A stretch of 64,000 nucleotides of DNA, taken from the NCBI RefSeq assembly GCF_015206895.1, contig NZ_JADEXU010000007.1, positions 1 to 64,000 of the forward strand, in the 5' to 3' direction. Below the pieces are notes generated by a model. The model made no database searches. It saw only the letters and a list, made by a program, of their open reading frames with translations, and was not told where the DNA came from. This DNA comes from Nostoc sp. LEGE 12450 (lineage in GTDB: Bacteria > Cyanobacteriota > Cyanobacteriia > Cyanobacteriales > Nostocaceae). Numbering within the stretch: position 1 is the first letter of the stretch; every line of letters starts with the position of its first letter. A program made the translations under genes and the position numbers. This document shows, one piece after another, positions 48,776 through 59,153 of this stretch.

Positions 48776-49825
48776 ATGACAACCGTTTTAGCAATAGAAA
48801 CCAGTTGTGATGAAACTGCCGTCGCAATTGTTAACAATCGTAAAGTTTGTAGCAGTATTGTCGCCTCGCAAATTCCAGTCCATCAGCAGTATGGCGGGGT
48901 AGTGCCGGAAGTCGCATCTCGCCAGCACTTGGAAACGATAAATGTTGCGATCGCACAAGCCTTAAAGCAAGCCCAGCTAGACTGGGGACAAATTGACGCA
49001 ATTGCTGCCACTTGTGCGCCCGGACTCGTAGGAGCGCTGTTAGTGGGGTTAACTGCTGCCAAAACCCTAGCAATGGTACACAACAAGCCATTTTTGGGAG
49101 TTCATCACCTCGAAGGTCACATTTATGCAACTTACTTGAGCGAATCAAGTCTAAATCCCCCTTTCTTGAGTTTATTAGTTTCTGGCGGACATACAAGCTT
49201 GATTTTCGTAAAAGATTGTGGTAATTACGAAACACTGGGGCAAACCCGTGATGATGCTGCGGGTGAAGCCTTTGATAAAGTGGCGCGATTGTTAAAGCTG
49301 GGTTATCCGGGTGGTCCAGTAATTGACAAGTTGGCACAACAAGGAAATCCCCAAGCCTTTGCTCTACCAGAAGGAAAAGTTTCTTTACCTGGCGGTGGGT
49401 TTCATCGTTATGATGCGAGTTTTAGTGGGTTAAAAACGGCTGTATTGCGTTTAGTGCAGCAATTAGAGAAAGATGGTGGACAAGTGCCAGTGGCAGATGT
49501 AGCAGCTAGCTTTCAGGAAACCGTAGCGCGATCGCTAACCAAAAGAGCGATCGCCTGTGCCCTAGACTATGGTCTAGATACAATTGCTATTGGTGGCGGT
49601 GTAGCAGCTAATAGTGGGTTGAGAAAAAACCTCCAAGCTGCCGCCGTTAAACATAACCTCCGCGTCCTATTCCCGCCTCTGAAGTTTTGTACCGATAACG
49701 CCGCCATGATCGGCTGTGCCGCCGCCGATCATCTATCTCATGGTCATACATCGCCTCTCACGCTAGGCGTTGAGTCTAGGTTAGCGCTGACCCAAGTGAT
49801 GAAGTTATATCACCCTCTTGAGTAG
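48776..49825 (+). CDS. tsaD: tRNA N6-adenosine threonylcarbamoyltransferase
   Basis: A 349-residue enzyme of t6A37 tRNA modification. The metal-binding His111 and His115 occur in [21 protein letters not shown] starts the protein and GGHTSL and [10 protein letters not shown] follow. It transfers the threonylcarbamoyl group made by TsaC, whose gene is at 55.5 kb in this window. The start is ATG at 48776. It diverges from psaF. Confidence 0.96.
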   Translation: MTTVLAIETSCDETAVAIVNNRKVCSSIVASQIPVHQQYGGVVPEVASRQHLETINVAIAQALKQAQLDWGQIDAIAATCAPGLVGALLVGLTAAKTLAMVHNKPFLGVHHLEGHIYATYLSESSLNPPFLSLLVSGGHTSLIFVKDCGNYETLGQTRDDAAGEAFDKVARLLKLGYPGGPVIDKLAQQGNPQAFALPEGKVSLPGGGFHRYDASFSGLKTAVLRLVQQLEKDGGQVPVADVAASFQETVARSLTKRAIACALDYGLDTIAIGGGVAANSGLRKNLQAAAVKHNLRVLFPPLKFCTDNAAMIGCAAADHLSHGHTSPLTLGVESRLALTQVMKLYHPLE

Positions 49826-49828
49826 TTA

Positions 49829-49863
49829 TTTGTCCTTTGTCGTTTGTTATTTGTTACTTGTGA
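49829..49863. repeat. heptamer array (TTTGTNN x5)
   Basis: Five consecutive 7-mers: tttgtcc, tttgtcg, tttgtta, tttgtta, cttgtga. It is directly followed by a caatgcc/caatacc array to about 49910. Both are intergenic, between convergent tsaD and the hydrolase gene. This is the same family as the array translated within glutamate synthase. Confidence 0.75.
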
Positions 49864-49894
49864 CCACCAATGCCCAATACCCAATTCCCAATGC

Positions 49895-50806
49895 CTAATG
49901 ACTAATGACTATCGACCGAATGCGATCGGCCACTTCATCCGGCTGTTCCAACATAGCCAGGTGTCCGCAATTAGGAATTTCCAAAACATTGTCACCACAG
50001 TATTGAAACAGTCTGTGAAAGCTAGCTAAATGGCGTACATACTTGGGTTCCATAACCTTATCCTCAGCACCAGCCAAAAAATAAACTGGCTGCTTCAGCT
50101 GGGATACTAGCTCAGGTAAACGATTGATTTCTTCCTCCGTTGTGGAATCTAACAGAGTTCCTAACGCTGCTTCTGGGTCAGCCACAACGAAATCAATCAG
50201 CCTTTGACGTGCCCAATGGCGGTCTAAAGGACGGACTACACTGGCTCTAGTAAACAGCAAATCAATCAAAGGCACTTGGGAGAGCCAACGCGGGCGGACT
50301 TGCAAAAATTTCTGACCCGCCGAGCGAAACTGCTCAAAAGCTTCTTTCAGGTAAATACCACCGCCAGCGTTGATACAGATAACTCCCTTGATACAATCAG
50401 GTATTTGATCTGCTCCCCAAAGCGCGATCGTACCTCCCAAGGAGTGACCAATTAGCCAAGCACTACTAATATTCAGCTGTTTTAGGAGAATGGCTAAATC
50501 CTGAGCATAAGCAACAGGAGTATAAAGAGAATCGATTGGTGAACCAAGCGCACTATTCGAGATGGGGATCAGACTTAGAGACGTTTGTACCCGACTAAAA
50601 TCGGTTTGTACCTGGGACTGGGATTCACCAAAACCCCGCAAATCATAGGAAAGGCACTGCAAATCATCTGATAGGCGGGAAATCACAGGTTGCCAATATC
50701 CACGGCTATTGAGCCAACCGTGGATAAATACTAAAGCGTGGGGGCAGGAAGTGGGAGCCGTTAGCTCGTATGCGTGTGGAACGCCCAAGATTTCGATAGT
50801 TGCCAT
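49895..50806 (-). CDS. alpha/beta-fold hydrolase
   Basis: A 303-residue protein. The oxyanion region FIHGWLNS is at about 28-35. The nucleophile elbow is GHSLGG with Ser122, and the His of the triad is probably in NCGHLAMLEQP near the C-terminus. The fold suits an esterase, lipase or haloalkane-type enzyme, and the substrate cannot be inferred. The start is ATG at 50806. The final codons lie close to a heptamer array. Confidence 0.85.
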   Translation of the reverse strand: MATIEILGVPHAYELTAPTSCPHALVFIHGWLNSRGYWQPVISRLSDDLQCLSYDLRGFGESQSQVQTDFSRVQTSLSLIPISNSALGSPIDSLYTPVAYAQDLAILLKQLNISSAWLIGHSLGGTIALWGADQIPDCIKGVICINAGGGIYLKEAFEQFRSAGQKFLQVRPRWLSQVPLIDLLFTRASVVRPLDRHWARQRLIDFVVADPEAALGTLLDSTTEEEINRLPELVSQLKQPVYFLAGAEDKVMEPKYVRHLASFHRLFQYCGDNVLEIPNCGHLAMLEQPDEVADRIRSIVISH

Positions 50807-50858
50807 GTTTATATCGTACCCCGAAGGGCGGGTGCGACTAAATACGGAATAGGAAAAT

Positions 50859-50878
50859 AGACGCGATTGATCGCGTCT
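50859..50878. repeat. second copy of the AGACGCGATT palindrome
   Basis: agacgcgatt-gatcgcgtct, identical to the copy at 46946-46965 except for one central base. It is followed by aattacgaattacga heptamer-type repeats to about 50935. Confidence 0.65.
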
Positions 50879-50957
50879 GCACAGGAGTTAAGAATTAGTA
50901 ATTGTTAATTTTTAATTACGAATTACGAATTATTTAACTCATAACTCCTCACTTTTC

Positions 50958-51677
50958 TCATTTCCCCAGCAACCTCTGTCGCACTCCCTCGGCAATTTTG
51001 TGACCGAGATATTCAGGAATAAGGCTTTCATTTGGCCCCAATAAGTAGAGAATTAGCCGTGTACGTCCACGCCAAACCAATAAATTGGCATTGACTACCA
51101 GCAGGTCTTCCTGCCAGATGGCGTACATCACTTTGTAGAATAATCCTGGTTGATTATCGGCTTCAATCACCAAGGCAGGGAGATGAAAGACCGGATCGAC
51201 ATAGAACTCAGTTTGTACCTGCTCTAAGCCAGTATCAAGATTAAATTCTACAGCCAGCATCTCTTCTACCTCAAACCGACCTCCTAAAGCCTCGCGGATG
51301 GCACGACAGACATTTTCTGCGGTTTTCTCGGTCAAGGCTTTACTACCACGAGATACCAACAATTTGATAAAAACTAGCATTGGCGGACGGATCTGACCGT
51401 ATAGGCTCAGACCGTGAATAGTCAACCCATAAGCTGCTAGTACACCAAAAATATCGCTGAGGAGAAAAGACTGGTTACGGTAAGCAAAATGCAAAGCACT
51501 TTTACTGCCTTCCGGTTTCAGTTCAATCACAGCGCGTCTAGTTTTATACAGACGGTAGGCTAGGCGCAAATTTTGCAGTTGAATCTCACTGCTGACGAAT
51601 TGCTCATAAAACTGGGGAAACGCTCGGTTAAAGCGCTTTAGAAGTTCCAGTGTTGAAGATTTTAAACCAGAAGCCAT
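50958..51677 (-). CDS. ACT-like tandem domain protein of unknown function
   Basis: A 239-residue soluble protein. Two regions resemble ACT domains of the GlnD type: about 75-115 (SFLLSDIFGVLAAYGLTIHGLSLY) and about 168-215 (ALVIEADNQPGLFYKVMYAI, VVNANLLVWRG). The N-terminal 60 residues are helical. ACT domains bind amino acids, so an amino-acid or nitrogen-sensing role is possible. There is no catalytic domain. The start is ATG at 51677. I know it only as conserved in cyanobacteria. Confidence 0.7.
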   Translation of the reverse strand: MASGLKSSTLELLKRFNRAFPQFYEQFVSSEIQLQNLRLAYRLYKTRRAVIELKPEGSKSALHFAYRNQSFLLSDIFGVLAAYGLTIHGLSLYGQIRPPMLVFIKLLVSRGSKALTEKTAENVCRAIREALGGRFEVEEMLAVEFNLDTGLEQVQTEFYVDPVFHLPALVIEADNQPGLFYKVMYAIWQEDLLVVNANLLVWRGRTRLILYLLGPNESLIPEYLGHKIAEGVRQRLLGK

Positions 51678-52733
<1,056 letters not shown>

Positions 52734-52793
52734 CGTTCAATCAAAATAAAACCCGATTTGCATAAGAAAATCTATTATTTTGATGTAGTTTTG

Positions 52794-52856
52794 AAAGGTT
52801 CAGCCGACAAGGGCGCAAGTATATATCTTGTAGAACTTAAGTCGGCATAAACCTTT
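52794..52856 (+). ncRNA. candidate structured RNA element before tRNA-Pro
   Basis: The outer stem aaaggtt/aaccttt (52794-52800 and 52850-52856) and the inner stem gccgac/gtcggc (52803-52808 and 52841-52846) stack with small internal loops. Inside, acaag and cttgt can pair as an alternative. No T run follows. It lies 60 nt past the acetyltransferase stop. It could be a 3' structure or an independent RNA. Confidence 0.3.
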
Positions 52857-53016
52857 ATCGGTGTAAAAATCTAAAATCTAATCTATCTTGTTCTTGGCAA
52901 GGGAAAAAAGATTAGGCATAAGCCATATAATGTGATATAGTGACCTTAATGCTTTTGGTAAAGCGCGATCGCTTTAATGGGATAAAACCAAACTTCCAAA
53001 AGTAGATGAGTATAAC

Positions 53017-53090
53017 CGGGATGTAGCGCAGCTTGGTAGCGCGCCTGCTTTGGGAGCAGGATGCCGCAGGTTCAAATCCTGTCATCCCGA
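53017..53090 (+). tRNA. tRNA-Pro (TGG)
   Basis: A 74-nt cloverleaf. The acceptor arms are CGGGATG/CATCCCG with discriminator A. The D arm is GCGC...GCGC. The anticodon stem is CCTGC/GCAGG around loop TTTGGGA, anticodon TGG. The T arm is GCAGG-TTCAAAT-CCTGT. CCA is not encoded. A TATAAT-like box lies at 52926-52931. Confidence 0.97.
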
Positions 53091-53691
53091 TTTAAGTGAT
53101 ATGTTTAACAGCTAAAGTAAATTGACAAAGTTTACTTGCTAGGTAATGCAATTAAATTGTACATTTTTACCGATAATAGCAATTTGCCTGTTATAGTTTT
53201 GGATTAACTGTTGAAGTCTAACAAGCAAATTTCACCCTAAAGCAGTAAGATATTCCTGATACTGAGCTTTGTATCGATTTGAGAAGATATTAAAGCAAGC
53301 GCGATGGAACGATTGATTAAGTAATAGCGTCACCCGCTCTTAGAGAAAGCCGATAGAATGGCATTTATCATATCCAAGGTCGAGAGACTAAGAAACTTTT
53401 CACCGTTTGAGAAGACATATAGTAGGCATCTACAGCATTTCGTGGTGAATAGCAAAGCGAAATCGAGAAGAACACAACTTTAGTACTGTCGATTTGTGAA
53501 AACGATACTATAGCAACCTTCAATAGCTGGGGAATATTGGATTTTGACCGTTGATGCTTAACACTAAACCTCAACGCGCACAATGAATTTTTCCCAACTG
53601 AAATAGATTGCTATATAACTAAAGCTAGTTGGTGCTGTGCAAATCCAACCATTTGTTTAATTTAATTAGATTATTGATGCGAGGAGCAGTC
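53091..53691. other. intergenic region between tRNA-Pro and Tic22
   Basis: A 600-nt region without a credible gene. I see no repeat family or strong hairpin. The only clear signal is the GAGGAG ribosome binding site of the downstream gene at 53681-53686. Confidence 0.55.
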
Positions 53692-54504
53692 ATGAAATCA
53701 TTTATTCGCTTAGGCGCAACATTGGGTATAGCTGGCAGTGTATTTTTAGCGGGACTTTCAGGAATAGGCAATCTACCGGGAATAGGCAATCTAGAGGCAG
53801 TAGCGTTGCCACAAGATCAGATAGTGAAAAAGCTCCAAGAAGTACCTGTATTCACCCTTACTAATCCTAAAGGCGAATTTGTAGTTCTTTCGAGGAAAAA
53901 CAACAATGCGTCCAAGCCGATCTCACAAGTAGGATTTTTTATTAGCAAGCAAGATGCTCAAAAATTTCTTGATAATCGGCTCAAAAAAGAAAATCCCCAA
54001 TTGGCAAGCACTTTACAGGTGAGACCTTTATCCCTGGCAGACTACTATAAAATAGTCCAAGAAAGCAAAAAGAAATCAGACTCTGTAATTTATACTTTAG
54101 TCCCGACGCAAGCACAGGTAGCTTCAGCAACAAGTATGCTGAATCAAAATGGTAAAAAAGGGGAGCAATTCAATGGGATTCCCTTATTTGTACCCAAATT
54201 TAAGAAAGATAATAGCTATTTGACCATTCCCTTGGCAAAAGGCAACGAGCGGTACATCCCATTCTTTTTTGAAAAAGAGCAAGCAGTGGCTCTGTTAGAC
54301 CAATTCAAAAAAGCCGTACCCAAGGAAGCAGAGAACACTGAAATTCAGGTAGTGGATTTGTACGGTGTTATGGAGGCTCTCAATAGCAGCAGCGACCCTA
54401 GTATTAATAAAATTGTTCTGTATCCATCACGGGAGTCCATCAATTTTATTCGCTCACTTGCGCCGAATCAATCCCCAGCTGCTGCGCCCGCTCCGAAAAA
54501 ATAA
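53692..54504 (+). CDS. Tic22 family protein
   Basis: A 270-residue protein from ATG 53692, chosen because GAGGAG lies 5 nt upstream; the frame is open from 53629. Residues 1-35 form a signal peptide. The Tic22 fold follows: EVPVFTLTNPKGEFVVL, VGFFISKQDAQKFLD, VRPLSLADYY and ENTEIQVVDLYGVMEAL. In plastids Tic22 is an intermembrane-space chaperone. The cyanobacterial homologue acts in the periplasm or thylakoid lumen for outer-membrane protein traffic. prmC starts 30 nt later. Confidence 0.9.
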   Translation: MKSFIRLGATLGIAGSVFLAGLSGIGNLPGIGNLEAVALPQDQIVKKLQEVPVFTLTNPKGEFVVLSRKNNNASKPISQVGFFISKQDAQKFLDNRLKKENPQLASTLQVRPLSLADYYKIVQESKKKSDSVIYTLVPTQAQVASATSMLNQNGKKGEQFNGIPLFVPKFKKDNSYLTIPLAKGNERYIPFFFEKEQAVALLDQFKKAVPKEAENTEIQVVDLYGVMEALNSSSDPSINKIVLYPSRESINFIRSLAPNQSPAAAPAPKK

Positions 54505-54534
54505 AATAACGGTTATGTACTCCAAGGTTGAGGC

Positions 54535-55425
54535 ATGGGGGAGAAGCATCTGATAGTTTCTGGTTTACAACTTTGGCAGTGGCGAAATGCAGCCCTTGAA
54601 GCAGCGATCGCCACTGATGTCCCAACAATGGAGGTAGATTGGCTACTCTTAGAAGTTGCTGGGTTAGACCGCTTGGCACTGCGTTTGGAGTCTTTTAAAA
54701 ACTGGCCGCAAATTCAGCTGCAATTACCTCTAGAAAAGTTAGACCAGCTATGGCAGAGGCGATTAAACGATCGCTTACCAGTGCAGTATATTGCTGGTGT
54801 GACACCTTGGCGTAACTTTCAAATCGCGGTGTCAAGTGCCGTTTTGATTCCCAGACCAGAGACAGAGAGCTTAATTGACTTAGCTTTAGCAGCAGCTAGC
54901 GGTGTATCAGGACATTGGGCAGATTTAGGTACTGGGAGTGGAGCGATCGCCATCGGATTAGCAGATGTCTTGCCAAAAGCAACAATTCATGCAGTTGATT
55001 ACAGTTTAGAAGCTCTAGCGATCGCTCGAACCAACGCTGCTAATTTGGGTTTTGCTGACCGGATTGAATTTTATCAAGGTTCTTGGTGGGAGCCACTAGC
55101 ATTTCTCAAAGGTCAGTTTAGTGGTATGGTGTCAAATCCTCCTTACATACCCACCAGCACCTTACCTACATTGCAACCAGAAGTAGTTAACCATGAACCA
55201 CATCTAGCTTTGGATGGTGGTGGTGATGGCTTAGATTGCATTCGCCATTTGATAGAAATTTCTCCCAGTTATTTACAATCTGGCGGTGTCTGGTTAATTG
55301 AGATGATGGCAGGACAGGCGGATGCAGTGCGAGAACTTTTGCAAAATCAAGGTAGCTATTGTAAGATTCAAATTCACGCTGATTTAGCTGGAATTGAACG
55401 CTTTGCCCTTGCCTACAAAAGTTAG
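54535..55425 (+). CDS. prmC: release factor glutamine N5-methyltransferase
   Basis: A 296-residue enzyme that methylates the GGQ motif of RF1 and RF2. The SAM motif DLGTGSGAIAIGLA and the catalytic NPPY (in VSNPPYIPT) are present. The N-terminal helical domain covers about 1-90. The start is ATG at 54535 with gagg upstream. The t6A synthase gene tsaC follows after 79 nt of repeat-rich DNA. Confidence 0.95.
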   Translation: MGEKHLIVSGLQLWQWRNAALEAAIATDVPTMEVDWLLLEVAGLDRLALRLESFKNWPQIQLQLPLEKLDQLWQRRLNDRLPVQYIAGVTPWRNFQIAVSSAVLIPRPETESLIDLALAAASGVSGHWADLGTGSGAIAIGLADVLPKATIHAVDYSLEALAIARTNAANLGFADRIEFYQGSWWEPLAFLKGQFSGMVSNPPYIPTSTLPTLQPEVVNHEPHLALDGGGDGLDCIRHLIEISPSYLQSGGVWLIEMMAGQADAVRELLQNQGSYCKIQIHADLAGIERFALAYKS

Positions 55426-55431
55426 GAAATA

Positions 55432-55495
55432 GGGTATGGGGTATGGAGCATGGGGCATAGCGCATAGGGAAAATGCTCCATACTCTATACCTGTA
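55432..55495. repeat. inverted heptamer-type repeat between prmC and tsaC
   Basis: gtatggagcat (55441-55451) and atgctccatac (55473-55483) form a perfect 11-bp inverted repeat, with flanking ggggtat and ctatacc tandem motifs. It falls in frame with tsaC and creates an artificial upstream extension. Confidence 0.65.
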
Positions 55496-55504
55496 CCCAT
55501 AAAA

Positions 55505-56107
55505 ATGACACAAGTTTCTTTAACAAATCTAATAGCTGGCGCACAGGCTGGTGTTTTGGTAAGCTTTCCTACTGATACTGTTCCTGCACTTGCGGCGATA
55601 CCAGAAAAAGCTGAGTTAATTTTTGCGGCGAAGCAACGCAGTCAAGACAAACCTTTGATTTTGATGGCTGCTAGTGCTGAAGATTTGTGGCTCTATGTTA
55701 AAGGTAGTAAAAACGAGTATAAAGTTTGGCAAGAACTAGTTGAGAAACATTGGCCAGGAGGGCTGACATTAGTTTTGCCAGCAAGTGAACGATTGCCAAA
55801 AGTCATGAACCCTGTTGATCCAACGACAATTGGTATTCGAGTCCCGAACAGTGCGATCGCTCGAACTATTTTGGCGCAAACAGGCCCCCTTGCTACAACT
55901 AGCGCTAATTTTTCCGGTCAGCCACCTTTGCAAACGATGGCAGAAATTGAGACTCAGTTTCCCCAGGTTTTGACTCTAGTAACTACAGAATGTCAGGGTG
56001 AAACAGCAGCAATGGGTATACCTTCCACCGTTGCTAAATGGACAGGCATAAATTGGCAGATTTTACGACAGGGTGCGATAAAGTTAGATTTTTCGAGTGA
56101 TAAATAG
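55505..56107 (+). CDS. tsaC: L-threonylcarbamoyladenylate synthase
   Basis: A 200-residue YrdC/Sua5 domain protein from ATG 55505. Signatures are VSFPTDTVPALAA, KQRSQDKPLILM, HWPGGLTLVLPAS, TIGIRVPN and ATTSANFSG. It makes threonylcarbamoyl-AMP for t6A37 in tRNA, the substrate of TsaD (48.8 kb). It lacks the C-terminal Sua5 domain, so the short TsaC type is assigned. The frame extends to 55436 through a repeat, which I exclude. Confidence 0.92.
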   Translation: MTQVSLTNLIAGAQAGVLVSFPTDTVPALAAIPEKAELIFAAKQRSQDKPLILMAASAEDLWLYVKGSKNEYKVWQELVEKHWPGGLTLVLPASERLPKVMNPVDPTTIGIRVPNSAIARTILAQTGPLATTSANFSGQPPLQTMAEIETQFPQVLTLVTTECQGETAAMGIPSTVAKWTGINWQILRQGAIKLDFSSDK

Positions 56108-56211
56108 ATATAGGTAGTTATAATGTTGTTTTCCTGATTTTCACAACAGATAAATCTGGAACTTTAGTCTGCGCTGTTGTGGTCAATTAACAAGTTAATA
56201 ATTGCCAAATT

Positions 56212-57150
56212 ATGAATTGGAGCAACTGGATATATCTAGGAGCAGGACTCGCACTAGGTATGATTTTCTATCGGTTATTTGTGCTATGGTTACGCCCGCC
56301 GCAGGCATCAGCAAATGTTTCATCTAGCTCATCCCTAATAGCGCCATTAGATCAAGAGGAGATGCCACCGATATCACAACAGCTACAGCAAACGCAGCTG
56401 GCATACTTTATGGCAAGGGAAATGAGCCAGTTTAAAGCTGGTTTTTTGGCACGAACTACCCATGAATTGCGATCGCCTCTCAATGGTTTGATTGGCTTGC
56501 ATCAATTAATTTTGTCAGATTTATGTGAAGATCCGGCTGAAGAACGAGAATTTATTGGCCAAGCTCACGAACGAACGCTAAAGCTACTCAAGCTGATAGA
56601 TGAAATTCTCACCGTTGCGAGAACGGAACACGGTACTAATAAATTAGATATTCAGCCCCGACCGTTAGCCCAAATTTTAGAAGAGGTTCATAAATTAACT
56701 TATATGCTGGCGGCTAATCGCAATTTTCCCTTGCAATTGTTACCCGCCGATCCAGAAATTTATGTTTTAGCAGATTATCTCTGGCTCCGCCAAATATTGA
56801 TCAGTTTAATAGACACTGCCATTACTCAAATGGAAGAAGGCAGTATTTGTATTTCTAGCAATATCTTACCTACAAATAATTTTGTAACCATTTGGCTAGA
56901 TGTCCCAACTCATGCTATACCCTCGAACGAGCCGATTGATTTGCTCAAATCTGATGAGCAGCAGATCCAAATTGATCAAAAGGTTGCTCTTTCCCCAGGA
57001 ATGAGACTATTAATCAATCAGACTTTAGTGGAAGTTATGGGAGGAAAGTTAGAAATTTTGCCTTCGACCATTGCCAAGGAACCACATCAGGAGATTACCA
57101 GACTACAAATCTCTATCCCCCTAGTGATTCCTGAAGCTGAACTTCTGTAG
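56212..57150 (+). CDS. histidine kinase-like membrane protein with degenerate ATPase domain
   Basis: A 312-residue protein. One membrane segment is at about 7-27. A HisKA-like helix pair has His84 in RTTHELRSPLNGL. The C-terminal region keeps the shape of a HATPase domain (LRQILISLIDTAI..., LINQTLVEVMGGKLEI), but the N-box Asn positions read Ser and Thr. The DxGxG motif is missing, and the usual GxGLG is replaced by LSPGMRL. ATP binding is therefore doubtful. It may be a pseudokinase or a partner of another kinase. Its 3' end overlaps the convergent GNAT gene by 38 bp. Confidence 0.8.
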   Translation: MNWSNWIYLGAGLALGMIFYRLFVLWLRPPQASANVSSSSSLIAPLDQEEMPPISQQLQQTQLAYFMAREMSQFKAGFLARTTHELRSPLNGLIGLHQLILSDLCEDPAEEREFIGQAHERTLKLLKLIDEILTVARTEHGTNKLDIQPRPLAQILEEVHKLTYMLAANRNFPLQLLPADPEIYVLADYLWLRQILISLIDTAITQMEEGSICISSNILPTNNFVTIWLDVPTHAIPSNEPIDLLKSDEQQIQIDQKVALSPGMRLLINQTLVEVMGGKLEILPSTIAKEPHQEITRLQISIPLVIPEAELL

Positions 57151-57583
57151 CCTGAACGAAAGCAAGATTAGCTCGATTGTGTAACACCATCGTAGTGGTG
57201 GTGTTAGGCTGGAAACCAATCTTTTTGTAAAATCCCTGCTGGTGAGTAGTCATCAGGTAAACGCGCTCAACTCGTCTCATGCGGGGATGACTCAAAACAG
57301 TTTTCACTAAATTGCTTCCCAACCCACTACTTTGATACTCTGGATGAATGACAACATCCCAAATTGTGGCGCGATATATGCCATCAGATGTTGCTCTAGC
57401 AAAGCCAATGAGTTGATCGCTATCCCAGACAGAAATCACTGGTTCACTATTGGCAATAGCTATACCTAAATCTTCAATACTGCGTCCCTTTGCCCAGAAA
57501 GCTGAAACGTTTAACAGTTCTTGGAGTTGGTAAAGGTCAATTTCAGACTTGCAATCGCTAAATTGAATCTGAGACTCGTTCAT
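57113..57583 (-). CDS. GNAT acetyltransferase
   Basis: A 156-residue protein. GNAT motifs: [35 protein letters not shown] (the acetyl-CoA loop), and YLMTTHQQGFYKKIGF. It is a diverged paralogue of the ycf52-like enzyme at 52.2 kb. The substrate is unknown. The start is ATG at 57583. The last 13 codons overlap the end of the kinase-like gene on the other strand. Confidence 0.88.
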   Translation of the reverse strand: MNESQIQFSDCKSEIDLYQLQELLNVSAFWAKGRSIEDLGIAIANSEPVISVWDSDQLIGFARATSDGIYRATIWDVVIHPEYQSSGLGSNLVKTVLSHPRMRRVERVYLMTTHQQGFYKKIGFQPNTTTTMVLHNRANLAFVQATEVQLQESLGG

Positions 57584-57680
57584 TTATGGCATCCACTTTT
57601 GGCAATATCTTTGTATATTTAAGCCATATTTTGCTAAAAATTGCTGTACGTGTATATGTATATGCAACGAGAAAGAAAAA

Positions 57681-58094
57681 TTAATGGCAAATCCACTTCC
57701 ACAGAGGATGACTTGGCCCCTGCTGACGTATCCGATAAACTTGTTTTTCTAAACGTTGTTTTTCAGACTTTGGTAGTCCAAATAAGATATTCCGACTTTG
57801 CCAAACCAAAACAGCAGCAGTCATCCCAATACAAAAGGCTAAACCCAAGGTAGACAGTGGATGGTAGAAGAGTCCATATCGCACCGCTACCCAGGTAAAA
57901 TATTGTTCCCACAGAGAAATTTCTGCACGTAGACCCCACAAGCTAACAGGTGCAATGGTGAGCCACAAACAGCCGACAAACAGCCATCTACCGTATAATG
58001 TCAGCTTATGTAGCCTTTGTACTTGTTGAATAAAGGATGCGTCAGAGTTCTCAAATTCTGGATTAGGGATTAATGGTTCTTCAGGTTGATCCAT
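57681..58094 (-). CDS. conserved hypothetical membrane protein
   Basis: A 137-residue protein from ATG 58094 (MDQPEEPLIPNPEFEN). A GTG at 58160 would add 22 residues. Two membrane segments lie at about 35-55 and 80-105. The C-terminus is basic (KSEKQRLEKQVYRIRQQ). It lies 7-73 nt downstream of secF on the same strand, depending on the start chosen. I recognise no domain. Confidence 0.75.
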   Translation of the reverse strand: MDQPEEPLIPNPEFENSDASFIQQVQRLHKLTLYGRWLFVGCLWLTIAPVSLWGLRAEISLWEQYFTWVAVRYGLFYHPLSTLGLAFCIGMTAAVLVWQSRNILFGLPKSEKQRLEKQVYRIRQQGPSHPLWKWICH

Positions 58095-58166
58095 AGAAGA
58101 ATAAAATTCCAAAGCATAGGTGAGCAATTTAAAATGCTTTAACCCAATTGTGAAATGCACACAAGT

Positions 58167-59153
58167 TTAACTATCCTGAGAACTGGCAGATGTATCAATC
58201 GGCTCTACGCTTTCTACCACTTGGGATTCATCCCTTTCTCGCCACCAAGTAAGGAGAGTACTGGCGATGAAAATACTTGAATAAGCTCCCATCGTGAACC
58301 CAATAATCAAAGCTAGAGCGAAATATCTCAGTGTTTCTCCACCAAATAGAAAGATGGAAGTTAATGTCAGCAACACGGTTAAGGTCGTGTTGATTGATCT
58401 TGTCAGAGTTTGGTTAACCGCATCATCGACAATTTCGGCAATTGGGCGCTCAGGATTGATTTTAATGGTTTCTCGAATGCGATCGTAAATCACCACTGTG
58501 TCGTTGACTGAGAAACCTGTAATGGTCAGTAAGGCGACGATAAAAAGGCTATCTACTTCGATGCCCGCTACCAAACCCAAAATTGAAAAAGCCCCAACTG
58601 TGATTAAGATATCGTGAAAGAGGGCAACGATCGCAAACACAGCATAATCTAACTGGAAACGGAAGCTCATATAGATAGTAATACCGATGAAGGAAACTAT
58701 CAGAGCTAATATCCCAGACCTCAACAGTTCTTTTCCCAAGGTAGGGCCAACGGAGTCAATTTGATTTTTTTGCGGATCAAAAACCCCAATTTCTTCGCTT
58801 AAAGCATTTTGCAACTTGGTGCGCTGATCGACACTCAAATCTTTTGTCCGAATTAGTACACCATTTTCTGCACCATTTTCGGAGACAAGTTGGATGCTGC
58901 TATCACCTAGTCCCTGCGCTTTTGCCACTTCCCGGACAGCATTGATATCAATTGGTTTGTCACAATTGCCTGGTTTGGTGCAATCTCGGACAAACTGTAA
59001 CCTTGTACCACCAATAAAATCTAAACCGGGGCGTAAGGGTGCATGAATATTGGGTTGTTGCCAAGAAATCACCATTGAGATGATACCAGCAAGAATAATC
59101 GCAGTAGAAATAGTCCACCAAAGCGATCGCGATTTGTTAATACTCAGTTTCAT
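58167..59153 (-). CDS. secF: protein translocase subunit SecF
   Basis: A 328-residue protein with six membrane segments. The periplasmic P1 domain starts [13 protein letters not shown]. The membrane motifs [31 protein letters not shown] and [16 protein letters not shown] are typical. SecDF uses the proton gradient to help SecYEG export. The ATG overlaps the secD stop by 4 bp. Confidence 0.96.
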   Translation of the reverse strand: MKLSINKSRSLWWTISTAIILAGIISMVISWQQPNIHAPLRPGLDFIGGTRLQFVRDCTKPGNCDKPIDINAVREVAKAQGLGDSSIQLVSENGAENGVLIRTKDLSVDQRTKLQNALSEEIGVFDPQKNQIDSVGPTLGKELLRSGILALIVSFIGITIYMSFRFQLDYAVFAIVALFHDILITVGAFSILGLVAGIEVDSLFIVALLTITGFSVNDTVVIYDRIRETIKINPERPIAEIVDDAVNQTLTRSINTTLTVLLTLTSIFLFGGETLRYFALALIIGFTMGAYSSIFIASTLLTWWRERDESQVVESVEPIDTSASSQDS

